NCBI RefSeq assembly: GCF_005047355.1
Contig: NZ_SUMC01000062.1
Span: 1 to 48,298, forward strand
Length of the DNA: 48,298 bases
Reading direction: 5' to 3'
From: Actinacidiphila oryziradicis
GTDB lineage: Bacteria; Actinomycetota; Actinomycetes; Streptomycetales; Streptomycetaceae
A model generated the notes under the pieces. It had not been told where the DNA came from, searched no databases, and saw only the letters and a program-made list of their open reading frames with translations. Numbering within the stretch: position 1 is the first letter of the stretch; every line of letters starts with the position of its first letter. Both the position numbers and the translations under genes were made by a program. Shown here piece after piece: positions 25,409 to 34,812 of the stretch.

Positions 25409-27682
25409 ATGACCCCAAGGAACGACGACGCCGACCTGCCCACGGGCGGATCGAACGACCCCGACTCCCCGGCCGGCTCCGGCGCCCCCGCCGAACGCCT
25501 GAGCCGCCGCGGCCTGATCCGGTGGACCGGCGCAGCCGGCCTCGGCGCGGCCGGCGCGGGCCTGCTGCCGGGCCTCACCCAGAGCGCGCAGGCCGCGCCC
25601 CTGCCCGCGCAGGACGCGTCCGCGACCGGCAACGCCGCCCCGGCCACCTCGGGCGGCCGCTTCCCCACCCCGGCTGCTCCGTCCTTCGACCCGATCCGGC
25701 CGCCCGCCATCCCGCTGGCCGTGCGCTCGCCCTACCTGAGCACGTGGCTGAACGCCGACCTGCCGACCGGTCACTGGTCCAACTTCTGGACCGGCCGCAC
25801 CACCGCCATGACCGGCATCATCCAGGTCGACGGCACCAGCTACCTGTTCCTGGGTGCGCCGAACGTCCCGAACCACCCGCTCTCCCGCGGCGCGGTGCAG
25901 CGCTCCCTGACGCTCACCGCGACCCGCTCGCAGTTCGTCTTCGAGGCCGGGGGGGCACAGCTGACGCTGACCTTCCTGTCCCCCGTCGAGCCTGGCGACC
26001 TGCGCCGCCAGTCGATGCCGCTGTCGTACGTCGTCGCGGACGTGCGCAGCGTCGACGGGAAGGCGCACGACGTCGCGCTGTACTTCGACATCTCCGGCGA
26101 GTGGGCCTCGGGCGACTCGGGGACAAAGATCCGCTGGTCCCAGGACCAGTTGTCCGGCTCCGGCGGCACCTCGGCGACCTCGCTGTCCTTCACCCCCGAC
26201 AGCCCCGGGGTACTCAAGGAGAACGGCGACATGGCCGCCTGGGGCACCGTCGTGTGGAGCGCCACCAACCGCCCGGGCCTGACCTGGCAGATCGGCGCGG
26301 ACACCGCCGTGCGCGGCACCGCCCTGGCCGGTGACGCGCTGGCCAACACCGCGGACACCCGCCAGCCGCGCGCCATCAACGACAGCTGGCCGGTCTTCGC
26401 CTTCCGCTTCGACCTCGGCAGCGTCCATGGCCCGACCCGCGCGCTGCTGTCCGTCGGCCACGTCCGCGAGCCCGCTGTGAGCTACCTCGGCGCGCAGCTG
26501 CCGCCGCTGTGGAAGTCGTACTGGTCGAACTGGCAGGACATGGCCGCCTTCTTCCACTCCGACGCGGCCGCCGCGCAGAACCGCACCGCGGCCCTGGACC
26601 GCAAGGTGCGGCAGGAGGCGACGGCCGCGGGCGGCGCCAAGTACGCGGCGCTGTGCGCCCTCTCGCTGCGGCAGGCGTACGCGGGCACCGAGCTGGTCAG
26701 CCGCAACGGCAAGCCGTGGGCGTTCTTGAAGGAGATCTCCTCCGACGGCAACGTCTCGACCATCGACGTGACCTACCCGGCGATGCCGGTCTTCCTCTAC
26801 CTGGACCCGCAGTACCTCGCACTGATCCTCGAACCGCTTTTGGACTACCCGGAGAACGGCGGCTGGCCCAAGGAGTTCGCCGAGCACGACCTCGGTTCCA
26901 GCTATCCCAACGCGACCGGGCACAATGACGGCAACGAGGAGGACATGCCGGTCGAGGAGTCCGCCAACATGCTGCTGATGACCGCCGCCTACCTGGCGCG
27001 CAGCAACTCCGCCACGGCCCGCGCGTTCGCCTCGGCGCACTACCCGATCCTCAAGCAGTGGGCCGACTACCTGGTGGCCAACGCCCTCGACCCGGGCTAC
27101 CAGAACCAGACCGACGACTTCACCGGCTTCATCGCGCACAGCGCGAACCTCGCCCTGAAGGGCATCCTCGCCATCGGGGCCATGGGGCAGATCGCCACCG
27201 CGGCGGGCAACTCCTCCGACGCCGCCCGCTACGCCGGCACCGCCAAGGACTACATCACCCAATGGGTGGACAAGGCCCAGGACACCACCAAGGACCACCT
27301 CAAGCTCGCCTACGACCAGCCCGGCACCTGGAGCCTGAAGTACAACGGCTACCCCGACTCGCTGCTCGGGCTGAATCTGGTGCCGCGCGCGGTCGCCCAG
27401 GCGGAGGCGGACTGGTACCTGTCGCAGGCCAACCAGTTCGGCGTTCCGCTGGACCTGCGGCACAGCTACACCAAGGGCGACTGGGAGATGTGGACCGCCG
27501 CATGGCTGCGCGGCCACCCGGTCAGCGACCTGCTGGTCTCCGCGCTCTACGAGTTCGCGCACACCTCCCCCTCGCGTGCGCCGTTCACCGACTGGTACGA
27601 CACCGCCTCGGACAGCCAGAACGGCTTCCAGGCCCGCCCGGTCGTCGGCGGCATCTTCGCGCTGCTCAGCCTGCGCGGATAG
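25409..27682 (+). CDS. exported glutaminase-like (GtaA/DUF4965-type) protein
   Basis: A 757-residue exported protein. The N-terminus has a twin-arginine signal (SRRGLIRWTGAAGLGAAGAG) ending near residue 65. The body matches the GtaA group (DUF5127, DUF4965, DUF1793): VRSPYLSTWLNADLPTGHWS near the start, an N-terminal beta domain to about residue 350, then an alpha/alpha-barrel-like half with NRTAALDRKVRQEATAAGGA, YPNATGHNDGNEEDMPVEES and FTGFIAHSANLALKGILAIG. The family is named after a fungal glutaminase, but the fold and this setting suggest glycan work. It is the first gene of the divergent enzyme operon. Substrate not determinable here. Confidence 0.85.
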   Translation: MTPRNDDADLPTGGSNDPDSPAGSGAPAERLSRRGLIRWTGAAGLGAAGAGLLPGLTQSAQAAPLPAQDASATGNAAPATSGGRFPTPAAPSFDPIRPPAIPLAVRSPYLSTWLNADLPTGHWSNFWTGRTTAMTGIIQVDGTSYLFLGAPNVPNHPLSRGAVQRSLTLTATRSQFVFEAGGAQLTLTFLSPVEPGDLRRQSMPLSYVVADVRSVDGKAHDVALYFDISGEWASGDSGTKIRWSQDQLSGSGGTSATSLSFTPDSPGVLKENGDMAAWGTVVWSATNRPGLTWQIGADTAVRGTALAGDALANTADTRQPRAINDSWPVFAFRFDLGSVHGPTRALLSVGHVREPAVSYLGAQLPPLWKSYWSNWQDMAAFFHSDAAAAQNRTAALDRKVRQEATAAGGAKYAALCALSLRQAYAGTELVSRNGKPWAFLKEISSDGNVSTIDVTYPAMPVFLYLDPQYLALILEPLLDYPENGGWPKEFAEHDLGSSYPNATGHNDGNEEDMPVEESANMLLMTAAYLARSNSATARAFASAHYPILKQWADYLVANALDPGYQNQTDDFTGFIAHSANLALKGILAIGAMGQIATAAGNSSDAARYAGTAKDYITQWVDKAQDTTKDHLKLAYDQPGTWSLKYNGYPDSLLGLNLVPRAVAQAEADWYLSQANQFGVPLDLRHSYTKGDWEMWTAAWLRGHPVSDLLVSALYEFAHTSPSRAPFTDWYDTASDSQNGFQARPVVGGIFALLSLRG

Positions 27683-27759
27683 CGGGCGCACCCCCGACTG
27701 GTGCCGGCGGTGGTGCCTCCACCGCCGGCACCCGCCCCACCTCACCCTCCCCCCGCGAA

Positions 27760-27800
27760 GTCCAGAACAACGGGACGTCCAGAACAACGGGACGTCCAGA
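27760..27800 (+). repeat. 17-bp tandem repeat in the leader of the GH127 gene
   Basis: GTCCAGAACAACGGGAC occurs twice head to tail (27760-27776 and 27777-27793), and a partial third copy GTCCAGA follows, leading straight into the AAAGGA ribosome binding site. It lies 13-53 bases before the ATG and may affect translation, or be a replication-slippage product. Confidence 0.75.
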
Positions 27801-27812
27801 AAGGACCTCCGC

Positions 27813-30275
27813 ATGGAACGACGTGCGTTCCTCACCGGCTCGCTTGCCGTCACCGGCGGCGTCGCGCTTACGGGCACGACCGCGCTGCCTGCTTCGGCCA
27901 CCGAGTCCGGGGGGCCGATCCGGCTCGTGGGCGGCGCCCGGGCCACCGGCCACTACACCGCCAACCGTGCCCCGCTGCAAAAGGAGGCGTTCCTGCGGCT
28001 GCCGCCCGGCAGCATCATCCCCAAGGGCTGGCTGCGCACCCAGCTCGACCTGCAGCTCAACGGCCTCAACGGGCGCATGCCCGAGGTCTCCGACTACCTG
28101 ACCGCCGACAGCGGCTGGGCGGTGCCCTCGGGCGTCGGCTGGGAGGAACTGCCCTACTGGCTACGCGGATTCGGCGACCTGGGCTATGTCACCGGCGACG
28201 CGGCCACGCTGGAGCTGACGAAGACCTGGATGGACCGCATCCTGGCCACCCGGCAGTCCGACGGCTTCTTCGGCCCGACGTCCCTGCGCACATCGCTGAA
28301 CGGACTGCCCGACTTCTGGCCGTACATGCCGGTGCTCGACGCGATGCGCACCTGGTACGAGTACAGCGCCGACGACCGGATCATCGACACCCTCACCGGC
28401 TGGCTGAAGTTCCTCGACGGGCTGCCGGGCACACAGTTCGGGCAGGGCTGGGGCTCCGCCCGGGTCGGCGACACCATCGACACCGCGTACTGGCTCTACA
28501 ACCGCACCGGCGACGCCTTCCTGCTCGACCTGGTGCGCACCGTGCACGCCAACAGCGCCGACTACACCCACACCATCCCGACCTGGCACAACGTCAACCT
28601 CGCCCAAGGATTCCGTGAACCGGCACAGTACGGCGTGCTGGCCGGCGACCCGTCCTTCCTGGCCGCCACCCACCGGGTCTACGACACGGTCATGGGCACC
28701 TACGGGCAGTTCCCCGGCGGCGGCTTCGCCGGCGACGAGAACGTGCGCTTCGGATTCCACGACCCACGGCAGGGCTTCGAGACCTGCGGCGTTGTCGAGT
28801 TCATGCACAGCCACGAACTGCTCACCCGGATCACCGGCGACTCCTTGTGGACCGACCGCTGCGAGGAACTGGCCCTCAACACGCTGCCCGCCGCGCTCGA
28901 CCCGCAGCACAAGGGCACCCACTACGTCACAGGCGCCAACACCGTGCAGCTCGACAACGTGCCCAAATCCCACGGCCAGTTCAACAACTCCTTCGCGATG
29001 CAGGCGTACATGCCCGGCATCCACCAGTACCGCTGCTGCCCGCACAACTACGGCATGGGCTGGCCGTACTACGCGGAGGAGATGTGGCTGGCCAGCACCG
29101 ACGGCGGGCTGTGCGCGTCGCTGTACGCGGAGTCCTCGGTGCGGGCGAAGGTCGGCCCGGCCGGCGGCACCGAGGTCACCGTCACCGAGCAGACCGCCTA
29201 TCCCTTCGACGACACCGTGACGCTGACGCTGTCCACGCCCCGCCCGGTCCGCTTCCCGCTCTACCTGCGGGTGCCCGGGTGGTGCCAGGACCCGTCGGTA
29301 CGGATCGGCGGCCGCCCGGTGAAGGCGGCAACCAGCGGCGGCTACCTCGTGCTCGACCGCACCTGGCAGCACCGCGACACCGTGCAGTTGCGCCTGCCGA
29401 TGCGCACCACCGTCCGCACCTGGGGCGTCAACGACGACGGGGTCTCCGTCGCCCACGGCCCGCTGACGTACTCCCTGCAGATCGAGGAGGACTGGCAGCA
29501 GTTCGCCGGCACCGCCGACTGGCCCGAGTACGAAGTCAGGCCCGCCTCGCCGTGGAACTACGCCCTGGAGGTCGACGCGCGCGACCCGGCCCGCTCGTTC
29601 ACGTTCGAGCACACCCGGGCCGCCGCGGCCGACCCCTTCACCCAGACCGGCACGCCGGTGCGGATGCGGGCGAAGGGCCGCCGGCTGATCGCCTGGCAGG
29701 TCGACGACCAGAACGTGACGGCGCCGCTTCAGCCGGGCCCGGCGCGCACCGGCGAGACCGTCGAGCAGCTCACCCTGATCCCGGCCGCCGCGGCCCGCCT
29801 GCGGGTCACCGCCTTCCCCACGGTGGGCTCCGGCTCTCGCGCCACCGATTGGGCGGCGGTCAGCGCGTCCTTCAGCGGCGTGGACAGCCCGCAGGCGCTG
29901 CTGATGAACGCGACCGCGCAGCCGACCGACTCCTACGACCAGTCCCTGCCGCGCTTCACCTGGTGGGACCACACCGGAACCGCTGAGTGGGTGGCCTACA
30001 CCTTCGCCGAGCCGGTGCGGGTCAGTGCCGTGTCGGTGTACTGGTACGACGACACCGGCCACGGCGCCTGCCGGGTCCCGCAGTCCTGGGTGCTGGAATA
30101 CCTTGCGCCGGACGGGAGTTGGCAGCCCTCCGGCGGCGACCCCGGGTACGGCACGGCCAAGGGCGCCTTCGTCCGGGTGGCCGTCACCCCGGTCACGACC
30201 ACCGCGCTGCGCGTACGCGTCCAGCTCCAGCCCGGGGTCTCCGGCGGCCTGCTGACCTGGCGGGTCGAACACTAG
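27813..30275 (+). CDS. exported GH127 beta-L-arabinofuranosidase-type enzyme
   Basis: An 820-residue secreted glycosidase with a Tat signal (MERRAFLTGSLAVTGGVALT). The alpha/alpha-barrel catalytic domain covers about residues 45-510 and keeps the zinc-thiolate site of GH127: Glu323-x-Cys325 (GFETCGV) and Cys408-Cys409 (YRCCPHN), where the second-site Cys is the nucleophile in the family. Glu309 (GDEN) suits the acid/base. Beta domains follow, then a C-terminal F5/8-type lectin-like module (residues 665-820). ATG 27813 has AAAGGA. It should release L-arabinofuranose or a similar furanose for the ABC importer. Confidence 0.88.
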   Translation: MERRAFLTGSLAVTGGVALTGTTALPASATESGGPIRLVGGARATGHYTANRAPLQKEAFLRLPPGSIIPKGWLRTQLDLQLNGLNGRMPEVSDYLTADSGWAVPSGVGWEELPYWLRGFGDLGYVTGDAATLELTKTWMDRILATRQSDGFFGPTSLRTSLNGLPDFWPYMPVLDAMRTWYEYSADDRIIDTLTGWLKFLDGLPGTQFGQGWGSARVGDTIDTAYWLYNRTGDAFLLDLVRTVHANSADYTHTIPTWHNVNLAQGFREPAQYGVLAGDPSFLAATHRVYDTVMGTYGQFPGGGFAGDENVRFGFHDPRQGFETCGVVEFMHSHELLTRITGDSLWTDRCEELALNTLPAALDPQHKGTHYVTGANTVQLDNVPKSHGQFNNSFAMQAYMPGIHQYRCCPHNYGMGWPYYAEEMWLASTDGGLCASLYAESSVRAKVGPAGGTEVTVTEQTAYPFDDTVTLTLSTPRPVRFPLYLRVPGWCQDPSVRIGGRPVKAATSGGYLVLDRTWQHRDTVQLRLPMRTTVRTWGVNDDGVSVAHGPLTYSLQIEEDWQQFAGTADWPEYEVRPASPWNYALEVDARDPARSFTFEHTRAAAADPFTQTGTPVRMRAKGRRLIAWQVDDQNVTAPLQPGPARTGETVEQLTLIPAAAARLRVTAFPTVGSGSRATDWAAVSASFSGVDSPQALLMNATAQPTDSYDQSLPRFTWWDHTGTAEWVAYTFAEPVRVSAVSVYWYDDTGHGACRVPQSWVLEYLAPDGSWQPSGGDPGYGTAKGAFVRVAVTPVTTTALRVRVQLQPGVSGGLLTWRVEH

Positions 30276-30346
30276 ACGCACCAGCGGAAGCAGGGCGCGA
30301 CGCAACAACGCAACAACGGAACAGGGCACAACGCACCAACGGCACG

Positions 30347-30368
30347 GTCCGGTCGCGCGCGACCGGAC
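30347..30368. terminator. perfect 22-bp palindrome between the GH127 and GH31 genes
   Basis: GTCCGGTCGCGCGCGACCGGAC is its own reverse complement, 71 bp after the GH127 stop. It lacks a T run, so it may be an intercistronic hairpin rather than a full terminator. Confidence 0.45.
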
Positions 30369-30457
30369 GTCCGCGCGCCCGGCGCACGCCACCACCGTGC
30401 CGGCACGCGGCATTGCACAGGCAACGGCAGGCAACGAGGATGCGGAGGACGACCGCG

Positions 30458-33400
30458 ATGAACTCGACCAGACCGGCGTGGTACAGGCCCTTGGCACCGA
30501 CGTCCAGTCCCCCGCCGGCGCCCCGCCCCGCGCGGCGCGGCGCCGTACGGCGGCGGCTGGCCGTCGTCGTGACGCTGAGCACGGCGGCGACGGCGCTGGC
30601 CGCCGGAGGGGTGGCCGCGCACGCGCCCCACGGACAACACGCCATCCCGTCGGTGACCGTCTCCGACGCGCGGTTCGAGGTGCTCTCGCCGACGCTGGTC
30701 CGCACTGAGTATGCGGGCGACGGCGCCTTCACCGACGACGCCACCTTCAACGCGATCGGCCGTGACGGCTTCACCCCGACCCCTTACACCTCCACTACCT
30801 CCGACGGCTGGCTGACCCTGAAGACCAGCAAGCTGACCCTGCGGTACAAGGTCGGCTCCGGCCCGTTCACCGCGCAGAACCTCACGGTGGACCTCAAGGC
30901 GGGCACCGCCTCGATGACCGCCGCCCCCTGGAACGGGTTGACCTGCTCTCTCAACGCCCTGTGCGAAGCGGAGGACCTGACCGCCAGCGGGTTGAGCGTG
31001 GCCTCGGACCACTCCGGCGCCACCGGCACGGGCTTCGTGGCCGGCTTCCAGTCCACCGGCAACGCGCTGTCGGCGGACGTGGTCGTCCCCTCCACGGGGA
31101 GCTTCGAGTTCGACGCCCGGTACGCCAACGCACTCGGCGGCGACGGCCAGGACACCACCCGCACCCTGTCGCTGTCGGTGGACGGCGGCGCCGCCCGGAC
31201 GGTGAGCCTGCCGGTCACCGCGAACTGGGACACCTGGAGCGTGGCGAAGGTGCCGCTGGACGTGGGCGCCGGCCACCACACGGTGGTGCTCGCCCGCACC
31301 TCGGCGGACTCCGGCAACGTCAACATCGACAGCGTCGCCGTCGTGAACCCGGGCGGCCCCTACCCCCCGACTTCCTCCTCCGCCATCGCCGACTGCCGGT
31401 TCGGGGTCAGCTGCGAGGCCGAGGCGGGCCGTGCCACCGGCTCCGCGAAGGTGGCCACCGACCACCAGGGCTACTCGGGCGGGGGCTTCGTCGCCGAGCT
31501 CAACCAGGGCGCGGGCCTGACCCACCGGATCGTCGGCGTGCCCGCGGACGGCACGTACGTGCTGCACCTGCGGTACGCCAACGGCCCCGGCGGCGACGGC
31601 CTGCACCAGGCCCGCACCATGACGGTGACGGCGGGCGGCAGCACGAGCACGCTGTCCCTTCCGGCGACCACCGACTGGAACACCTGGAGCACAGCCTCGG
31701 TGCCGGTCACGCTGACTGCGGGCACCGACGACATCACCCTCGGCTGCCCGGACGCCACCAGCTGCCATGTCAACGCCGACGCGGTCGCGGTCACCGCCAC
31801 GGGCGCACCCGCCCCCGCGCCGCACCTGTCGCTGGGCGGCTACCGCCGCGGCCTCGACGGTGTCAACGGCGACAACGGCAGCCCCGCCACCACCCCCGGC
31901 CTGCTCTACCAGGACGGCTGGTACCTGCTCGACGACAGCTCCTCCGCGCTGTACGACACGGCCGCGGGGAAAATGACGCCCCGGCCGGGACACGGCGGCG
32001 CGCCCTACCAGGACGGCTACCTCTTCGGCTTCGGCCACGACTACGAGCAGGGCCTGTCGGACCTGGCCACGCTCACCGGCCCATCGGAGCTGCTGCCCGA
32101 GTGGGCCTACGGCGTCTGGTACTCGGAGTACATGGACCGCACGGCGGCCGACTACGAGAACACCATCCTGCCCGCCTTCCGCTCCGAGGGCGTACCGCTC
32201 GACGTCCTGGTCACCGACACCGACTTCAAGTCACCGGCCACCTGGGACGGTTGGGAGATGGACCCGACCAAGTTCCCCGATCCCACGGCGTTCTTCTCCT
32301 GGGCGGCGAGCCAGGGCTTGCACAACACCCTCAACATCCACCCGAGCATCGTCAGCGACGACCCGCAGTTCGCCCAGGCACAGGCCACCGCGAAGGGCAA
32401 GCTCACCCAGAGCGGCTGCAGCGGCCAGGTGTGCACCTACACCTTCGACTTCGGCGACCCCGACCAGCTGAAGGCGTACCTCGACCTGCACCAGCCGATG
32501 GAGCAGCAGGGCGCCGACTTCTGGTGGCTGGACTGGTGCTGTGACAACTCGCTGTCGTCCCTGAAGGGCGTCACCCCCGACGCCTGGATCAACCAGCAGT
32601 ACGCCACCGACGCCGACAAGACGGTGGGGCGCGGCTTCGTGCTCTCGCGCGCCTTCGGCTCCCTGCAGTCCGGCGGCTACAGCAGTCCCACCGGGCTGCC
32701 GACCGGCCCGTGGGCGGACAAGCGCTCGACCGTCCACTTCACCGGCGACACCTCCTCGACCTGGGGCACCCTCAAGATGGAGGTGGGCTACACACCTGGC
32801 GAGTCCGCGGCCACGGGCCTTTCCGCGGTCAGCCACGACATTGGCGGCTTCAACGACGCGACCGGCCTGAAGGGCTCGGAGACGTACAGCGACGGCGGGC
32901 AGACGAAGTCCACCACCAAGCTGCCCGACGACCTGTACGCGCGCTGGGTGCAGCTCGGCACGTTCCAGCCCGTCGACCGGCTGCACGGCAACCACAGCGA
33001 CCGACTGCCCTGGCAGTACGGCGCAGCGGCGCGGGCGTCGGCCGACAAGTTCCTGAACCTGCGCGAGGACCTGGTCCCGTACACCTACAGCCTCGCCCAG
33101 CAGGCGCAGGCTACCGGTGTGCCCGTGGTCAGGCCGACGTACCTGGAGTACCCGGAGGAGGCGAACGCCTACGCCACGGCCGGCAGTGAGTATCTCTACG
33201 GCCCCGACATGCTGGTCGCCCCGGTGACCACGCCGGGCACCACGGCCACGACCTCGGTGTGGTTCCCGCCGGGCCAGTGGACCGACTATTTCACCGGCAA
33301 GACCTATCAGGGCGGCACCACCCAGGACATCACCACCGACCTGAGCACGATGCCGGTGTTCGTCAAGGCCGGTGCCGTGGTGCCGACCCGCACCGGCAAC

Positions 33401-33772
33401 GTCCCCGACAACGACCAGAGCCCGCTGACGAACGCCACGCTGACCGTCGCGCCCGGCGCCTCGGGCTCCTCCACCCTCTACGAGGACAACGGCACCTCCG
33501 CCGCCCGGCACGCCACCACCACCGTCCACGTCAAGCAGGCGGGCACCGCCCGCACGGTGCGGATCGACCCGGCCAAGGGCTCCTTCCCCGGCCAGGTCAC
33601 CACCCGCACCTGGACGGTGGCGTTCCTGGGCGCCACGGCGCCGCACACGGTGACCGCGTCCGGTGTGCGCCTGTCGCCGCATGCGTGGCACTTCGACGCC
33701 GCCACCGGGCGGCTGACCGTCACCCTGCCCCCGCGCAGTGTGCGCACCCCGGTCACCGTCACCTACCGGTGA
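30458..33772 (+). CDS. exported GH31 glycosidase with two CBM35-like modules
   Basis: A 1,104-residue secreted enzyme. A long basic N-region and hydrophobic core (RRRLAVVVTLSTAATALAAG) form the signal. After an N-terminal beta domain come two CBM35-like modules inserted near residues 169-295 and 319-440 (each starts CEAE and contains YANxxGGDG). The GH31 barrel follows: nucleophile Asp692 in FWWLDWCCDN and acid/base Asp764 in HFTGDTSSTW. The family covers alpha-glycosidases; the exact sugar is uncertain. Start ATG 30458 has GGAGG 9 bp upstream; ATG 30440 is an alternative. Third gene of the enzyme operon. Confidence 0.88.
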   Translation: MNSTRPAWYRPLAPTSSPPPAPRPARRGAVRRRLAVVVTLSTAATALAAGGVAAHAPHGQHAIPSVTVSDARFEVLSPTLVRTEYAGDGAFTDDATFNAIGRDGFTPTPYTSTTSDGWLTLKTSKLTLRYKVGSGPFTAQNLTVDLKAGTASMTAAPWNGLTCSLNALCEAEDLTASGLSVASDHSGATGTGFVAGFQSTGNALSADVVVPSTGSFEFDARYANALGGDGQDTTRTLSLSVDGGAARTVSLPVTANWDTWSVAKVPLDVGAGHHTVVLARTSADSGNVNIDSVAVVNPGGPYPPTSSSAIADCRFGVSCEAEAGRATGSAKVATDHQGYSGGGFVAELNQGAGLTHRIVGVPADGTYVLHLRYANGPGGDGLHQARTMTVTAGGSTSTLSLPATTDWNTWSTASVPVTLTAGTDDITLGCPDATSCHVNADAVAVTATGAPAPAPHLSLGGYRRGLDGVNGDNGSPATTPGLLYQDGWYLLDDSSSALYDTAAGKMTPRPGHGGAPYQDGYLFGFGHDYEQGLSDLATLTGPSELLPEWAYGVWYSEYMDRTAADYENTILPAFRSEGVPLDVLVTDTDFKSPATWDGWEMDPTKFPDPTAFFSWAASQGLHNTLNIHPSIVSDDPQFAQAQATAKGKLTQSGCSGQVCTYTFDFGDPDQLKAYLDLHQPMEQQGADFWWLDWCCDNSLSSLKGVTPDAWINQQYATDADKTVGRGFVLSRAFGSLQSGGYSSPTGLPTGPWADKRSTVHFTGDTSSTWGTLKMEVGYTPGESAATGLSAVSHDIGGFNDATGLKGSETYSDGGQTKSTTKLPDDLYARWVQLGTFQPVDRLHGNHSDRLPWQYGAAARASADKFLNLREDLVPYTYSLAQQAQATGVPVVRPTYLEYPEEANAYATAGSEYLYGPDMLVAPVTTPGTTATTSVWFPPGQWTDYFTGKTYQGGTTQDITTDLSTMPVFVKAGAVVPTRTGNVPDNDQSPLTNATLTVAPGASGSSTLYEDNGTSAARHATTTVHVKQAGTARTVRIDPAKGSFPGQVTTRTWTVAFLGATAPHTVTASGVRLSPHAWHFDAATGRLTVTLPPRSVRTPVTVTYR

Positions 33773-33834
33773 GACCCGACTGGTATCGCTTGAGCGGCGA
33801 TCCTGGGCGGTAGCACCGCTCGACCACACAGCAG

Positions 33835-33866
33835 GGTGGGGGCGCGGAGTGATCCGCGCCCCCACC
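33835..33866 (+). terminator. rho-independent terminator of the enzyme operon
   Basis: A perfect 14-bp GC-rich stem (33835-33848 with 33853-33866), a GTGA loop and a trailing GTTTC lie 63 bp after the GH31 stop. Confidence 0.75.
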
Positions 33867-33886
33867 GTTTCATGTGTGCGCCGGGG

Positions 33887-33975
33887 TCAGTGCAGCAGTT
33901 CCACCTCCGCCTGGGACGTGGCGGAGCCGCCGCTGTTGGCGGTCACCACCAGGCGGTAGGTGAAGTTCCGCTGAG
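33887..33975 (-). pseudogene. C-terminal scrap of a secreted beta-sandwich protein
   Basis: The minus strand reads QRNFTYRLVVTANSGGSATS, QAEVELLH and stops at 33887. This looks like the last strand of an Fn3 or Ig-like module. The remainder of the gene is absent. Confidence 0.35.
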
Positions 33976-34129
33976 TAAGCCCGGGGCGCGGTGCCGGGAT
34001 TGCTCCCGCCTCGGTGATTCACTGCGGCTCGGATGTTGGTGACTGAGTGTCATCCGAAAGAAGTGCCTCTACCTGCGATGATGCGAGCTGTCGAAGAACA
34101 CATCGCTGCAAGGTGGGGGCACCGAATCC

Positions 34130-34450
34130 GTGCGCAAGAGTAGTGGACGACTCGCCGGTCTGGCCATGTCGGCCGAGGGGAAGGGGCAGGTCGGGCACGC
34201 GGGCGGGGTGCACCTTCAGGTGCTCGCCGAGCGGGTCGGGCTCGGCGAGGAGCTCACGTACGCGATGCGCCGGACCGGCTTCGCCGCGCGGGCGGGTGCT
34301 GACGGATCTGGCCTGCGCGATCGTGCTCGGCGCGGTCGCCATCGCCGACATCGCCGTCCTCGAACACCAGCGCCCCGTACTCACGGACACCGCGTCGGCG
34401 TCCACGGTGTTGCGCACCCTGGAGGAGACGGGCGCGGTCGTCGGCTGGGG
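34130..34450 (+). pseudogene. N-terminal fragment of an IS1380-family transposase
   Basis: One frame gives VGHAGGVHLQVLAERVGLGE; after about 34290 another frame gives RGRVLTDLACAIVLGAVAIA and ASASTVLRTLEETGAVVGWG. In order these are the conserved N-terminal blocks of IS1380 transposases. A frameshift and the missing DDE core make it inactive. It abuts an oppositely oriented IS481 fragment. Confidence 0.6.
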
Positions 34451-34620
34451 CGTGCAGGTCCAGAGCCCGGTGCGGCCTTCCGCAGTTGTAGTGCTCGGCG
34501 TACTCAGCGAGGATTCGCCGCGCGTGCTGCTCGTTGTAGATCAGCAGCCGGTCGGTGCACTCGGCTCGGACGGTGCGTACGAACCTCTTTGCGTGGGCGT
34601 TCATCTGGGACCTGGCCTCG
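34430..34620 (-). pseudogene. C-terminal fragment of an IS481-type transposase
   Basis: The frame MNAHAKRFVRTVRAECTDRL, LIYNEQHARRILAEYAEHYN, CGRPHRALDLHAP is the last part of the integrase core (with the final catalytic Glu replaced in RTVRAEC). It follows the truncated thiO directly, so its insertion probably destroyed thiO. Confidence 0.65.
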
Positions 34621-34659
34621 GGCGAGCCGGTCGACCAACCCCTCACCGGACTGCGATCG

Positions 34660-34750
34660 ACACGGATTCCTGGACCGCCGTACGCCAGGCGACGGCCAGC
34701 CCGATGATCCCACCGCCGATCACCAACACGTCGGCACGGGTGCGTGGCAC
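34660..34750 (-). pseudogene. thiO: N-terminal fragment of a glycine oxidase/FAD-dependent oxidoreductase
   Basis: A GTG at 34750 opens VPRTRADVLVIGGGIIGLAV, AWRTAV, which is the FAD-binding GxGxxG start of ThiO-type oxidases. The frame ends within about 35 residues, where the IS481 fragment begins. A TPP-riboswitch-like 3' half lies directly upstream, which supports the ThiO (thiamine biosynthesis) identification. Confidence 0.6.
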
Positions 34751-34757
34751 GTCTGCG

Positions 34758-34812
34758 ACTCTCCCCTCGCCGGTATGACCCGGATCAGCGTGTACGCTCC
34801 CCACCGTAGCGC
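34758..34812 (-). promoter_or_regulatory. TPP riboswitch remnant upstream of thiO
   Basis: On the minus strand CTGATCCGGGTCATACCGGC followed by GAGGGGAG is the 3' half (P4/P5 and closing strand) of a thiamine-pyrophosphate riboswitch. A possible 5' strand, CGGTGGGGAGC, is present, but the normal CUGAGA-containing arm between them is missing. It is probably a deleted, non-functional switch. Confidence 0.55.

Noticed and set aside
24974..27946. A 990-codon open frame on the minus strand
   Set aside because: It lies opposite the glutaminase-like gene, is composed of Val/Gly/Arg-rich shadow sequence, has no motifs and no RBS, and would read through the LacI operator region.
29987..30457. Extending the GH31 gene upstream to 29987
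   Set aside because: The extension overlaps the GH127 gene and lacks homology; the signal peptide begins after the RBS at 30444.
28161..30497. A 778-codon minus-strand open frame opposite GH127
   Set aside because: A mirror of a strongly conserved glycosidase in high-GC DNA; no domain or start signal.
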